DNA from: Zavarzinia marina
Lineage (GTDB): Bacteria; Pseudomonadota; Alphaproteobacteria; Zavarziniales; Zavarziniaceae
DNA: 64,000 bases
Assembly: GCF_021568905.1 (NCBI RefSeq)
Contig: NZ_JAKGSB010000003.1
Location: 426,216 to 490,215 of the forward strand
Reading direction: 5' to 3'
Shown here: piece after piece, positions 18,994 to 27,273 of the stretch
Layout of the letters: each line of letters starts with the position of its first letter
How positions within the stretch are numbered: the stretch's first letter is position 1
Notes under the pieces: generated by a model
The model's database searches: none
Seen by the model: only the letters and a program-made list of their open reading frames with translations
Told to the model about the DNA's origin: nothing
Position numbers and translations under genes: made by a program

Positions 18994-19088
18994 CACCCCG
19001 ACCCTCTCCCCGCAAGCGGGGCGAGGGCGTTCATCACGCGCGCCATAACGCTCTCGTCCCTTTGGAGAGAGGGGCGGGTGAGGGGTGG
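18994..19088. repeat. Dispersed intergenic repeat of the CACCCC...CCCTCTCCCC type
   Basis: Imperfect inverted arms (CACCCCGACCCTCTCCCC near the left end; GAGAGAGGGGCGGGTGAGGGG near the right end) frame internal short hairpins. Such pyrimidine-rich elements are widespread between genes in proteobacteria and can form long RNA hairpins. Only this copy was noticed in the window. Confidence 0.45.
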
Positions 19089-19131
19089 AACACCGCCCGC
19101 CGATTTTTGCCGATGACGCCTTGAAAGCCGC

Positions 19132-19160
19132 TTGCACGCGCCTATTTAAATTGATAATAA
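19132..19160 (+). promoter_or_regulatory. Promoter of the DUF2061 gene
   Basis: TTGCAC (19132-19137), a 17-bp spacer and TAATAA (19155-19160) form a good sigma-70-type promoter. Its -10 element lies inside the Fur box, so Fur-iron binding would block RNA polymerase. Confidence 0.55.
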
Positions 19161-19166
19161 TTCTCA
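19152..19166. promoter_or_regulatory. Fur box
   Basis: TGATAATAATTCTCA matches the classical 7-1-7 Fur site TGATAAT-N-ATTATCA at 13 of 14 defined positions. It lies 33 bp before the ATG at 19200 and overlaps the -10 hexamer, predicting repression under iron sufficiency. Confidence 0.7.
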
Positions 19167-19199
19167 ATATCGACTGATTGGACGATGCGGAGCACGACC

Positions 19200-19460
19200 A
19201 TGGCAAAGGATCTGGCGAAGACGGCGACTTTCGCGATGCTGCATTTCAGTGTCGGGTTCGCGGTGACCTACGCCTTCACCGGCTCGGTGCAGATCGCCAC
19301 CGGGGTCGCGCTGGTCGAACCGGCGGTGAACACGGTGGTGTTCTTCTTTCACGAGCGGGTGTGGCAGAAGCTGGGCGCCCGCCGGGGCGCCTTCGAGGGG
19401 GGTGTCGGCCGCCAGGAGACGGCGGAACGCGCGATGCTGGGCTGCGGCCACGCGATCTGA
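19200..19460 (+). CDS. DUF2061 domain membrane protein
   Basis: An 86-residue protein with two hydrophobic segments. The family core is KTATFAMLHFSVGFAVTYAFTGSVQIATGVALVEPAVNTVVFFFHERVW. The start at 19200 (MAKDLAK) is chosen because GGAG lies 7 nt upstream; ATG 19185 has no ribosome site. The family function is not established. The Fur box implies a role in iron or metal stress, which is consistent with small Fur-controlled DUF2061 proteins in other proteobacteria. Confidence 0.8.
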   Translation: MAKDLAKTATFAMLHFSVGFAVTYAFTGSVQIATGVALVEPAVNTVVFFFHERVWQKLGARRGAFEGGVGRQETAERAMLGCGHAI

Positions 19461-19464
19461 CGGA

Positions 19465-20322
19465 TCACCCGGCGTCGATCTGGCGCCGGGGCGCGCGCAG
19501 CAGGAGCCAGAGCGAGCGGATGGCGAGCAGGCCGAACAGGCCGAAGCCGCCGGCCACCATGGTCAGCAGATTGAGCACGGCCGTCTGACTGCCGGCCGGC
19601 GTCGCCTCCACATCCGCGAAAATGTCGTTCACCACCTGAATCTCGCCGACGCTGGCGGCCACCATGCCGCCCGCCTCGGCCAGGCGCTGGCCGTCGGTCT
19701 CGACATGGCCCGTGGCCGGCAGGAAGACGCTGACCTCGAGCGGTACCCCCCCGATCACCGACAGGCCGGCGAGGTGGAGGAGGGGAGCACCGCTCCTGCC
19801 GCTGTCGACACGGGCATGGACCAGATAGCCGGGTCCTTCCAGCAGGAGCGCGTCCTGGGGCAGGCGGGCCGCGATCTCCGCCGCCGCATGGGCGGGATAG
19901 AGTGGCCGCAGATCCTCGATGAAGCGCCCCGGGGCCGAGATCACCAGGGGCTCGCCATCGGCGCCGAGCAGGGCGCCGATCTGGCCCAGGCGGGAAATAT
20001 CGTGGCGCAGGCCGCGGCGCCATTCGTCCAGCTCCTGGCAATCGGCGAAGCTGAGGGCGGGGCGCAGGCGGTCTTCCTCGACCTTGGCCAGGGCGTCGAT
20101 CAGCGCCTCTTCCGCCGCGATCTCGGGCGACAGGCGGCAGAAGCCGAAGGGCGGCGCCAGTTCCAGCGGCCGGCCGGCCACGACCAGGGTCTCCGCCCGC
20201 GTGCCGGCCGCCGGCAGCACGCCCGCCAGTGCCGCGCAGACGACGAGTGCGGCAGCACCTTTCCCGCGGAAAGGCTGCAAGAGACGCCGGATACGGGAAG
20301 GCGAGGCGGTTTCGGATTTCAT
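19465..20322 (-). CDS. Putative secreted protein with C-terminal membrane anchor, unknown family
   Basis: About 285 residues from ATG 20322 (MKSETASPSRIRRLL). A signal peptide covers about residues 20-44, with likely cleavage after AAGTRA. The mature part is mixed alpha/beta with two cysteines (FCRLS and DCQELDEW) that could form a disulphide. A transmembrane helix follows near the end (TAVLNLLTMVAGGFGLFGLLAIRSLWLLL) with a short basic tail, so most of the protein should face the periplasm. Motifs include APPFGFCRLSP and GPGYLVHARVDSG. I do not recognise the family. It converges on the DUF2061 gene (4 nt apart) and is divergent from glcD. Confidence 0.6.
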   Translation of the reverse strand: MKSETASPSRIRRLLQPFRGKGAAALVVCAALAGVLPAAGTRAETLVVAGRPLELAPPFGFCRLSPEIAAEEALIDALAKVEEDRLRPALSFADCQELDEWRRGLRHDISRLGQIGALLGADGEPLVISAPGRFIEDLRPLYPAHAAAEIAARLPQDALLLEGPGYLVHARVDSGRSGAPLLHLAGLSVIGGVPLEVSVFLPATGHVETDGQRLAEAGGMVAASVGEIQVVNDIFADVEATPAGSQTAVLNLLTMVAGGFGLFGLLAIRSLWLLLRAPRRQIDAG

Positions 20323-20479
20323 GACGGCATATAGCTGCATAATCCACACTCTACCGCCGCCTGCATTGTCACCGGATTGAATGTATCCCAAGCATCCCAG
20401 CCTTGCCGTCGCAGGCTTGCAACAGCGGGACGAAATGCCATCCTAGACCCGGGGAGCCGGAACCGGGAGGGAAGCGCGC

Positions 20480-21976
20480 ATGAGTCTGACGATGCCGGTT
20501 CCGGACGGCGCGGTGATCGAGGGCAGGGCCGACCTTCTCGCCCATCTCGCCCGGCTGTTGCCGGCGGATGCCGTGATCGGGGCCGATTCGGCGCTCGCCG
20601 CCTATGAATGCGACGCCCTGACCGCCTATGTCCAGCGCCCGCTGGCCGTCGTCCTGCCCCGCACCACCGAGGAGGTCGCGCGCGTGCTCCGCGCCTGTCT
20701 CGAACGGGGCGTCAGGGTGGTGCCGCGCGGCGCCGGCACCTCGCTCTCGGGCGGCGCCCTGCCGCTGGCGGACGGTATCGTGCTGTCGCTGGCACGCTTC
20801 AACCGCATCCTCGACATCGATCTCGACAACCGCTGCATCACCGCCCAGCCCGGCGTCACCAATCTGGCCCTGACCAAGGCGGTGGAGGCGGACGGCTTCT
20901 TCTATGCCCCGGATCCCTCCAGCCAGATCGCCTGCACCATCGGCGGCAATGTGGCGGAGAATTCAGGCGGCGTGCATTGCCTGAAATACGGCCTGACCAC
21001 CCACAATCTGCTCGGTCTCGAAATCGTCCTGATGGACGGCACGGTGGCGCGCATCGGCGGCGGCAAGACCCTGGATGCGCCGGGTTACGACCTTCTCGGC
21101 GTCGTCACCGGCTCCGAAGGGCTGCTTGGCGTCGTGACCGAGGTCACGGTGCGCCTGACCCCGGCGCCCCAGGGGATCGGCGCCCTGCTGGCCGGCTTCG
21201 CCACGGTCGAGGCGGCGGGGGAGGCGGTCGCCGCCATCGTCGGCGCCGGTATCGTGCCCGCCGGGATCGAGATGATGGACAATCTGGCGATCAACGCGGC
21301 GGAGGATTTCTGCGCCCCCGGCTATCCGCGCGATGCCGCCGCCCTGCTGATCGTCGAGTTGGACGGCCCGGCCGGCGAGGTCGAGGCGCAGATGGACCGC
21401 GTCTCCGCCATCCTCGCCGATCACGGCGCGACCAGCCAGAAGCGCACCCGCGACGCGGCGGAACGCCTTGGCTTCTGGGCCGGGCGCAAGGCCGCCTTCC
21501 CGGCGGTGGGGCGCATCTCGCCCGACTATCTGTGCATGGACGGCACCATCCCGCGCGCCCGCCTGCCGGAGGTTCTGGGCCGCATCGCCTCCCTCTCCGC
21601 CGACTACGGGCTTCGCTGCGCCAATGTCTTTCATGCCGGCGACGGCAATCTGCATCCCCTGATCCTCTATGACGCGAATGTCGACGACGAACTGGCCCGC
21701 GCCGAAGCCTTCGGCGCCGACATCCTGCGCACCTGCGTCGCCGTCGGCGGCGTGCTGACGGGCGAACACGGGGTCGGCATCGAGAAACGCGACCTGATGG
21801 GCGAAATGTTCGACGACACCGACCTCGCGGTTCAGCAACGCCTGAAATGCGCCTTCGATCCGAAGGGCCTGCTCAATCCCGGCAAGGTCTTCCCCGTGCT
21901 TCACGCCTGTGTCGAACTGGGCCGGCTCAAGGTCTCGGGCGGCAAGCTCCGCTTCGCGGATCTGCCCCGGTTCTGA
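20480..21976 (+). CDS. glcD: Glycolate oxidase FAD-binding subunit GlcD
   Basis: A 498-residue FAD-linked oxidase. The PCMH-type FAD domain has VVPRGAGTSLSGGALPL and PDPSSQIACTIGGNVAENSGG. The C-terminal FAD-oxidase domain ends LKCAFDPKGLLNPGKVFP, with NVFHAGDGNLHPLI and GEHGVGIEKR carrying catalytic histidines. With GlcE and GlcF it oxidises glycolate (and often D-lactate) to glyoxylate, feeding electrons to the respiratory chain. The start follows GGGAGGG. It is first in the glcDEF operon. Confidence 0.97.
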   Translation: MSLTMPVPDGAVIEGRADLLAHLARLLPADAVIGADSALAAYECDALTAYVQRPLAVVLPRTTEEVARVLRACLERGVRVVPRGAGTSLSGGALPLADGIVLSLARFNRILDIDLDNRCITAQPGVTNLALTKAVEADGFFYAPDPSSQIACTIGGNVAENSGGVHCLKYGLTTHNLLGLEIVLMDGTVARIGGGKTLDAPGYDLLGVVTGSEGLLGVVTEVTVRLTPAPQGIGALLAGFATVEAAGEAVAAIVGAGIVPAGIEMMDNLAINAAEDFCAPGYPRDAAALLIVELDGPAGEVEAQMDRVSAILADHGATSQKRTRDAAERLGFWAGRKAAFPAVGRISPDYLCMDGTIPRARLPEVLGRIASLSADYGLRCANVFHAGDGNLHPLILYDANVDDELARAEAFGADILRTCVAVGGVLTGEHGVGIEKRDLMGEMFDDTDLAVQQRLKCAFDPKGLLNPGKVFPVLHACVELGRLKVSGGKLRFADLPRF

Positions 21977-21989
21977 GGGGAGGAGAGAC

Positions 21990-23198
21990 ATGGAACGCCT
22001 CGCGCCGCGCAGTACCGCCGATGTCGCGGCCATCGTCGCCGACTGTACCGCGCGCGGCCACCGTCTCAACGTGATCGGGGCGGGCACGCGCGCCGGCCTC
22101 GGCCATCCGGTGACGGCGGATGCCGTCCTCGATCTCGGCGCCTTCGCCGGCATCGAGAGTTACGAACCGGGGGAACAGATCATCACCCTCGGCCCCGCCA
22201 CCCCACTCGCGGAACTCGACGCGGTGCTGACGGATTCAGGCCAGCGCCTCGCCTTCGATCCGCCCGACACCGGGCCCCTGTTCGGCGAGGCGCCGGGCCT
22301 CGGCACCATCGGCGGCGCCGTCGCCGCCAATCTGGCCGGCCCCGCCCGTCCCCGCGCCGGCGCGGCGCGCGACCACCTCCTCGGCATCGAGGCCGTGAGC
22401 GGAAGGGGCGAGGTGTTCAAGGCCGGCGGCCGGGTCGTCAAGAATGTGACCGGCTACGATCTGCCCAAGCTGCTGGCCGGCTCCTTCGGCACGCTCGCCG
22501 TGATGACCCGCCTCACGCTCCGCCTCGGCGGGCGGCCGCCGGGCACGGTGACGGCGGCCCTTCTCGACATCGCGCCAGCGGAAGCGGGACACCTGATGCA
22601 GCGGATCGCGGGCAGCGGGCTGGAACCCGTCGCGATCGCCTATCTGCCGGCCGAGGTCGCGGTGCGCGAGCGCCATCCCCTGGCGGCGGCGGCCCTGCTC
22701 GTCCGCTTCGAGGGGCCGGCGTCGGCCCTGCCCGAACGCCTGGCGGATCTCCAGCGCCTGGTCGGCACGGCGGCCCCGGTCGAGGCGATCGAAGGCCCGG
22801 ATTCCGACGACACCTGGGCGGCGGTGCGCGACGTCGCCGGCCTGCTGCCCGATGGCGAACGGGCGCTGTGGCGCCTGTCATTGCCGCCGGCGGCGGGCTG
22901 CGGCGTCGCGATGGACCTGACGGCGGCGCTGCCCGGGCTTCGCTGGTTCGCCGATTGGGCCGGGGCGCGGCTGTGGCTGGCGGTGCCCGCCGGCGCCGAC
23001 GCGGCGGCGGAGACGGTGCGGGCGGCGGCACGCGCGGCGGGCGGCCATGCGCTGCTGTTTCGCGCGCCCCTGACGGTCAAGGCGCGCGTGCCGGTGTTCG
23101 AGCCGCCGGCCGCCGGCGTCGGCGCCATCGAGCGCAGCCTTCGCGCCGCCTTCGACCCCGCCGGCATCCTCAATCCCGGCAAGATGGGCCCGGCATGA
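21990..23198 (+). CDS. glcE: Glycolate oxidase subunit GlcE
   Basis: A 402-residue FAD-binding subunit. It carries the PCMH fold (GAGTRAGLGHP, PGLGTIGGAVAANLAGPARPRAGAARDHLLGIEAV, KNVTGYDLPKLLAGSFGTLAVMTRLTLRL) and ends AFDPAGILNPGKM. It begins 13 nt after glcD behind AGGGGAGGAG and its stop overlaps the glcF start (ATGA). GlcE is required for a functional glycolate dehydrogenase complex. Confidence 0.96.
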   Translation: MERLAPRSTADVAAIVADCTARGHRLNVIGAGTRAGLGHPVTADAVLDLGAFAGIESYEPGEQIITLGPATPLAELDAVLTDSGQRLAFDPPDTGPLFGEAPGLGTIGGAVAANLAGPARPRAGAARDHLLGIEAVSGRGEVFKAGGRVVKNVTGYDLPKLLAGSFGTLAVMTRLTLRLGGRPPGTVTAALLDIAPAEAGHLMQRIAGSGLEPVAIAYLPAEVAVRERHPLAAAALLVRFEGPASALPERLADLQRLVGTAAPVEAIEGPDSDDTWAAVRDVAGLLPDGERALWRLSLPPAAGCGVAMDLTAALPGLRWFADWAGARLWLAVPAGADAAAETVRAAARAAGGHALLFRAPLTVKARVPVFEPPAAGVGAIERSLRAAFDPAGILNPGKMGPA

Positions 23199-24478
23199 GA
23201 ACCAGTTTCACGCTTCAGCAACTGGCCGATCCGGCGATCGCGGAAATCGACTCGATCCTGCGGAAATGCGTCCACTGCGGTTTCTGCACCGCCACCTGTC
23301 CCACCTATCGCGAGACCGGGGACGAGTTGGACGGGCCGCGCGGGCGGATCTATCTGATGAAGGAAATGTTCGAGGCCGACCTGCCGGCGGACGACGTCGC
23401 GCGCGACCATCTGGATCGCTGCCTCGGCTGCCTCAACTGCATGACCACCTGCCCCTCGGGCGTCGACTACGGCCGGCTGGTGGAACACGGCAAGGCCCAT
23501 GTCGAAAGGACCGCGCCACGCGCCGTCGTGGACCGTATCCTGCGCAGCCTGATCGCGTTGGCGCTGCCCGGGCGGCGGCGCTTTCGCCTCGCCATGGCGC
23601 TGGGCCGGCTGGCGGCACCGGTCGTCCGCCGCCTGCCCGGGCGCCTCGGCGCCATGGGCCGGCTGGTGCCGGCGCGGGCGCCCGGGCCGACGGCGGTCGC
23701 GCCCGGTCAGGTTCACCCGGCGCTCGGTCCGCGCAAGGGCCGCGTCGCCCTGGTGATCGGCTGCATCCAGCCGGTGCTCCGCCCGAGTGTCGATGCGGCG
23801 GCTGTCCGTCTCCTCACCCGGCACGGGATCGAGGTTCTGGTGCCGCCCGATGCCGGCTGCTGCGGCGCGCTGCCGCTTCACATGGGCAAGGTCGACACGG
23901 CGCGGGCGACGGCGGCCCGTCTCGTCGATGCGCTGGCCCCCCGGCTCGGCGAATTGGACGCGGTGATCGTCACCGTCTCGGGCTGCGGCACGACGGTGAA
24001 GGATTACGGCCACCTGCTGAAGGACGACCCCGCGCGCGCGGCGGCGGCGGCACGCCTGGCGTCGCTGGCGCGGGACGTCAGCGAGGTGTTGGACGGCCTG
24101 GACCTTCGGCCGGACGGCCGCGCGACGGGCCGCGCGATCGCCTATCACGATGCCTGTTCACTGCGCCACGGCCAGCGCGTGACGGCGCCGAAGCGGCTTC
24201 TCGCCCAGGTCGGCTTCGAGGTGCGGGAGCCGCGCGACGCCCATCTGTGCTGCGGTTCGGCCGGCACCTACAACATGCTGCAGCCGGCCCTGTCCGCCCC
24301 CCTCGGCCGCGACAAGGCGGCGGCCCTGGCGGCGACCGGCGCCGGCCTCGTCGCCGCCGGCAATATCGGCTGCCTGACCCAGATCGCGGCCCATGGCACC
24401 CTGCCGGCGGTCCATACGGTCGAACTGCTGGACTGGGCGACCGGCGGCCCCACGCCCGAGGGTATCGCGCTGCATTGA
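23195..24478 (+). CDS. glcF: Glycolate oxidase iron-sulphur subunit GlcF
   Basis: A 427-residue subunit with two ferredoxin-like clusters, CVHCGFCTATCP and CLGCLNCMTTCP, near the N-terminus. Two CCG domains (DAGCCGALP and LCCGSAGTYN) follow, typical of GlcF and related heterodisulphide-reductase-like subunits. It transfers electrons from the flavin subunits to quinone. The start overlaps the glcE stop by 4 nt. It converges on pyruvate kinase across a palindromic repeat. Confidence 0.96.
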   Translation: MRTSFTLQQLADPAIAEIDSILRKCVHCGFCTATCPTYRETGDELDGPRGRIYLMKEMFEADLPADDVARDHLDRCLGCLNCMTTCPSGVDYGRLVEHGKAHVERTAPRAVVDRILRSLIALALPGRRRFRLAMALGRLAAPVVRRLPGRLGAMGRLVPARAPGPTAVAPGQVHPALGPRKGRVALVIGCIQPVLRPSVDAAAVRLLTRHGIEVLVPPDAGCCGALPLHMGKVDTARATAARLVDALAPRLGELDAVIVTVSGCGTTVKDYGHLLKDDPARAAAAARLASLARDVSEVLDGLDLRPDGRATGRAIAYHDACSLRHGQRVTAPKRLLAQVGFEVREPRDAHLCCGSAGTYNMLQPALSAPLGRDKAAALAATGAGLVAAGNIGCLTQIAAHGTLPAVHTVELLDWATGGPTPEGIALH

Positions 24479-24491
24479 TCGACCACAAGTG

Positions 24492-24519
24492 CGTCGTCCC
24501 GGCCTTCGCCGGGATGACG
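24492..24519. repeat. Palindromic intergenic repeat between glcF and pyk
   Basis: A near-perfect hairpin with arms CGTCGTCCCGGC and GCCGGGATGACG around CTTC. It is the same family as the elements at 5.6, 9.5 and 52.5 kb. Here it separates two convergent genes and may serve as a bidirectional RNA 3' end. Confidence 0.7.
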
Positions 24520-24537
24520 GGTGAGAAGTGCTCGGTC

Positions 24538-25983
24538 TCAGACCGTGCGCTGCCCGGGTTCCGGGGCGGTGGCGACGCGCAGGATGTTGGTGGCGCCGGA
24601 GGTGCCGAAGGGCACGCCGGCGGTGATCACGATGCGGTCGCCCGGCCTGGCGAATTCATGCTCGACGGCATTGTTGCCGGCGCGCTGGACCATTTCCGCG
24701 AAGGAGGAGACGTCCTCGGTCACGACGCAATGCAGGCCCCAGGCCAGAGTCAGGCGCCGCGCCGTCGCCAGCACCGGGGTCAGCACCAGGATGTCCGTGT
24801 CCGGGCGCTTGCGCGCGACGCGGAGCGCCGTCGCCCCGCTCGAGGTGAAGCTGACGATGCAGGAGGCCGCGACCGTGCCGGCGACCTGGCAGGCGGCGGC
24901 GGAGATGGCGTCGGCGATGCTTTCGCCCGCGGCCTGGATCTGGGCGTGGATCAGGTCGTCGTAGACGATGTCGTTCTCCGCCTGATCGGCGATCCGGCTC
25001 ATGGTCGCGACCGCTTCCAGCGGATAGCCGCCGGCGGCGGACTCCGCCGACAGCATCACGGCATCGGCGCCGTCGTAGACGGCGGTGGCGACGTCCGAGA
25101 CCTCGGCCCGCGTCGGAACCGGGGCGGTCACCATGCTTTCCAGCATCTGGGTGGCGACCACGACGGGCTTGCCGGCGGCGCGGGCCTTGGCGGTCAGGCG
25201 CTTCTGGATGCCGGGCACGGTCTCAAGCGGCAGTTCGACGCCCAGGTCGCCGCGCGCCACCATGATGGCGTCGGCCTCGGCCAGGATGTCGTCGATGCGT
25301 TCCACCGCCGACGGCTTCTCGATCTTGGCGAGGACGCCGGCGCGCCCCTGCACGATCGCCTTCAGTTCCGTCACGTCCTCGGCCCGCTGGACGAAGGACA
25401 GCGCGACCCAGTCGACCCCGAGGCCGAGCACGAAATCGAGATCGCGCAGGTCCTTCGGCGTCATGGCGGCCAGCGGCAGGATGGCGTTCGGTACGTTCAC
25501 GCCCTTGCGGTCCGACAGGCGCCGGCCCTCGATCACATGGGCGACGGCCCGCTTGCCGTCACTCACGCTGTCGATCGCGAGCTTCACGCGGCCGTCGTCC
25601 AGCAGCAGTTCGGTGCCGGGCACCATGGCCGCGAAGATTTCGGGATGGGGCAGGCAGACCCGGCTGTCGTCCCCCGGGGTCTCGTCCATGTCGAGGGCGA
25701 TGACATGGCCGGGCCGGACCTCGACGCTGCCCTGGGCGAAACGGCCGATGCGCAGCTTCGGGCCCTGGAGATCGGCCAGGATGCCGATGGGGCGGCCGAC
25801 CTCCGCCTCGACCTCGCGGATCGCGGCATGGCGGGCGCGGGCATCCTCGTGGTCGCCGTGGCTCATGTTCAGGCGGAAGACGTCGGCGCCGGCATCGAAC
25901 AGGGCGCGGATCGTCGCCTTGTCGGAAGAGGCGGGGCCGAGGGTGGCGATGATTCGCGCGCGGCGATTCCGGTATCGGGTCAT
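24538..25983 (-). CDS. pyk: Pyruvate kinase
   Basis: About 481 residues from ATG 25983 (MTRYRNRRARIIATLGPASS). The barrel holds the substrate and metal loop RLNMSHGDHEDA, the catalytic lysine in LAKIEKPSAV, and MVARGDLGVELPLE. The C-terminal effector domain is complete. It converts phosphoenolpyruvate and ADP to pyruvate and ATP. It lies 53 bp downstream of glycerate 2-kinase on the same strand, so the two form an operon making pyruvate from glycerate, with only enolase needed between. Confidence 0.97.
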   Translation of the reverse strand: MTRYRNRRARIIATLGPASSDKATIRALFDAGADVFRLNMSHGDHEDARARHAAIREVEAEVGRPIGILADLQGPKLRIGRFAQGSVEVRPGHVIALDMDETPGDDSRVCLPHPEIFAAMVPGTELLLDDGRVKLAIDSVSDGKRAVAHVIEGRRLSDRKGVNVPNAILPLAAMTPKDLRDLDFVLGLGVDWVALSFVQRAEDVTELKAIVQGRAGVLAKIEKPSAVERIDDILAEADAIMVARGDLGVELPLETVPGIQKRLTAKARAAGKPVVVATQMLESMVTAPVPTRAEVSDVATAVYDGADAVMLSAESAAGGYPLEAVATMSRIADQAENDIVYDDLIHAQIQAAGESIADAISAAACQVAGTVAASCIVSFTSSGATALRVARKRPDTDILVLTPVLATARRLTLAWGLHCVVTEDVSSFAEMVQRAGNNAVEHEFARPGDRIVITAGVPFGTSGATNILRVATAPEPGQRTV

Positions 25984-26036
25984 GGCGCGTAATCTAGCGC
26001 CGGCCCAGGTCCCGCACCATGGCCAAAGGATGACCG

Positions 26037-27263
26037 TCAAGTTACGGCGAGAACCCTGAAATCATTCAGATTCGTGCGCGTCGGCCCGGTCGTCACCAGG
26101 TCGCCCAGGGCTTCGAAGAAGCCGCGGCTCTCGTTCCGCGCCAGCATGGCGGCGGGATCGAGACCGAGGGCGCGCGCCCGGGCCAGCGTGTCCGGACCGA
26201 TGCGCGCCCCGGCATCGTTGGAGGCGCCGTCGATGCCGTCGCTGTCGCAGGCGAGCGCGGTCACGCCCGGCGCGCCGTCGAGGGCGATGGCGAGCGCCAG
26301 CAGATATTCCTTGCTGGGACCGCCGAGACCGTCGCCGCCGACCGTGACCGTGAGTTCGCCGCCCGACAGGATGACGGCGGGGCCCCGCGTCGCCAGCGCG
26401 AGGCGGGCATGATCCTCCGCGACCTCGCGGGCCTCCCCCTCCACCCGGTCGCCGAGGTCGACGACGCGAAAGCCGGCGGCGCTGGCCGCCCTCGCGGCGG
26501 CGGCCAGCATGTCGGCGGGCCGGAGGACGGTGGCGAGATCGAGGGCGCCGAAGCGGCCGTCGCCCGGCTTCGGGGTTTCAGAGGCGGGATCGTTCAGGTG
26601 GCGGACGACGGCCGGTGGCACCGCTATGTCCCAGCGCGCGAGCACGGCGCGGGCCTCCGCCAGGGTGGACGGGTCGGGCACGGTGGGGCCGGAGGCGATC
26701 ACGGCGGGATCGTCCCCCGGCACGTCGGAGACCGCCAGGGTGACGACGGGGGCGGGCGCCGCCGCCAGGGCGAGGCGCCCGCCCTTGATGGCGGAGAGGT
26801 GCTTTCGCACCACGTTGATCTGGCCGATCGGGGCGCCGGCGCGCAACAGGGCGCGGTTCACCGCCTGCTTGTCGGCCAGGGACAGGCCCGGCGCCGGCAG
26901 GGCCAGCAGGGCGGAACCGCCGCCCGAGATCAGCGCGATCACCAGATCGTCGGGCCCGAGGCTCCGGACCGCCTGCAGGACCCGCCGCGCCGCCGCTTCG
27001 CCGGCATCGTCGGGCAGGGGATGGCCGGCTTCGACGACGGCGATCCGCCCGGCCGGCATGCCGTGGCCGTGGCGTGTGACGACCAGGCCCGACAGCGGCC
27101 CGTGCCAGGCGCCGTCGAGGGCGGCGGCCATGGCCCCCGCCGCCTTGCCGGCGCCGACCACCACGGTTCGCCCGCGCGGGCGTGGCGGCAGATGGCGGAG
27201 CGTGGCGGCGCCGGCATCGGCGGCGCCAAGGGCGGCGGCGAAGAGCTGGTCGCGGATGTCCAT
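26037..27263 (-). CDS. Glycerate 2-kinase (MOFRL/GckA-TtuD family)
   Basis: A 408-residue type-II glycerate kinase. It has the N-terminal DUF4147 part (VVVGAGKAAGAMA, ALISGGGSALLALPAPGLSLADK, NVVRKHLSAIKGG, VSDVPGDDPAVIASGPT) and the C-terminal MOFRL part (ILSGGELTVTVGGDGLGGPSKEYLLALAI, CDSDGIDGASNDAGA). Older annotations call such proteins hydroxypyruvate reductase TtuD. It phosphorylates D-glycerate to 2-phosphoglycerate. Its partners here are pyk downstream and glcDEF converging beyond it, consistent with glycolate/glyoxylate salvage via tartronate semialdehyde. Confidence 0.93.
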   Translation of the reverse strand: MDIRDQLFAAALGAADAGAATLRHLPPRPRGRTVVVGAGKAAGAMAAALDGAWHGPLSGLVVTRHGHGMPAGRIAVVEAGHPLPDDAGEAAARRVLQAVRSLGPDDLVIALISGGGSALLALPAPGLSLADKQAVNRALLRAGAPIGQINVVRKHLSAIKGGRLALAAAPAPVVTLAVSDVPGDDPAVIASGPTVPDPSTLAEARAVLARWDIAVPPAVVRHLNDPASETPKPGDGRFGALDLATVLRPADMLAAAARAASAAGFRVVDLGDRVEGEAREVAEDHARLALATRGPAVILSGGELTVTVGGDGLGGPSKEYLLALAIALDGAPGVTALACDSDGIDGASNDAGARIGPDTLARARALGLDPAAMLARNESRGFFEALGDLVTTGPTRTNLNDFRVLAVT

Positions 27264-27273
27264 CCCCGCCCCG

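Noticed and set aside
24479..24537. Ordinary intrinsic terminator between glcF and pyk
   Set aside because: The hairpin lacks a T-tract on either strand and is identical in type to repeats at three other loci, so it is better described as a repeat.
23266..25992. A 908-codon plus-strand frame across glcF and antisense to pyk
   Set aside because: It runs through two genes recognised in other frames and shows no domain; composition is Arg/Gly/Pro-rich.
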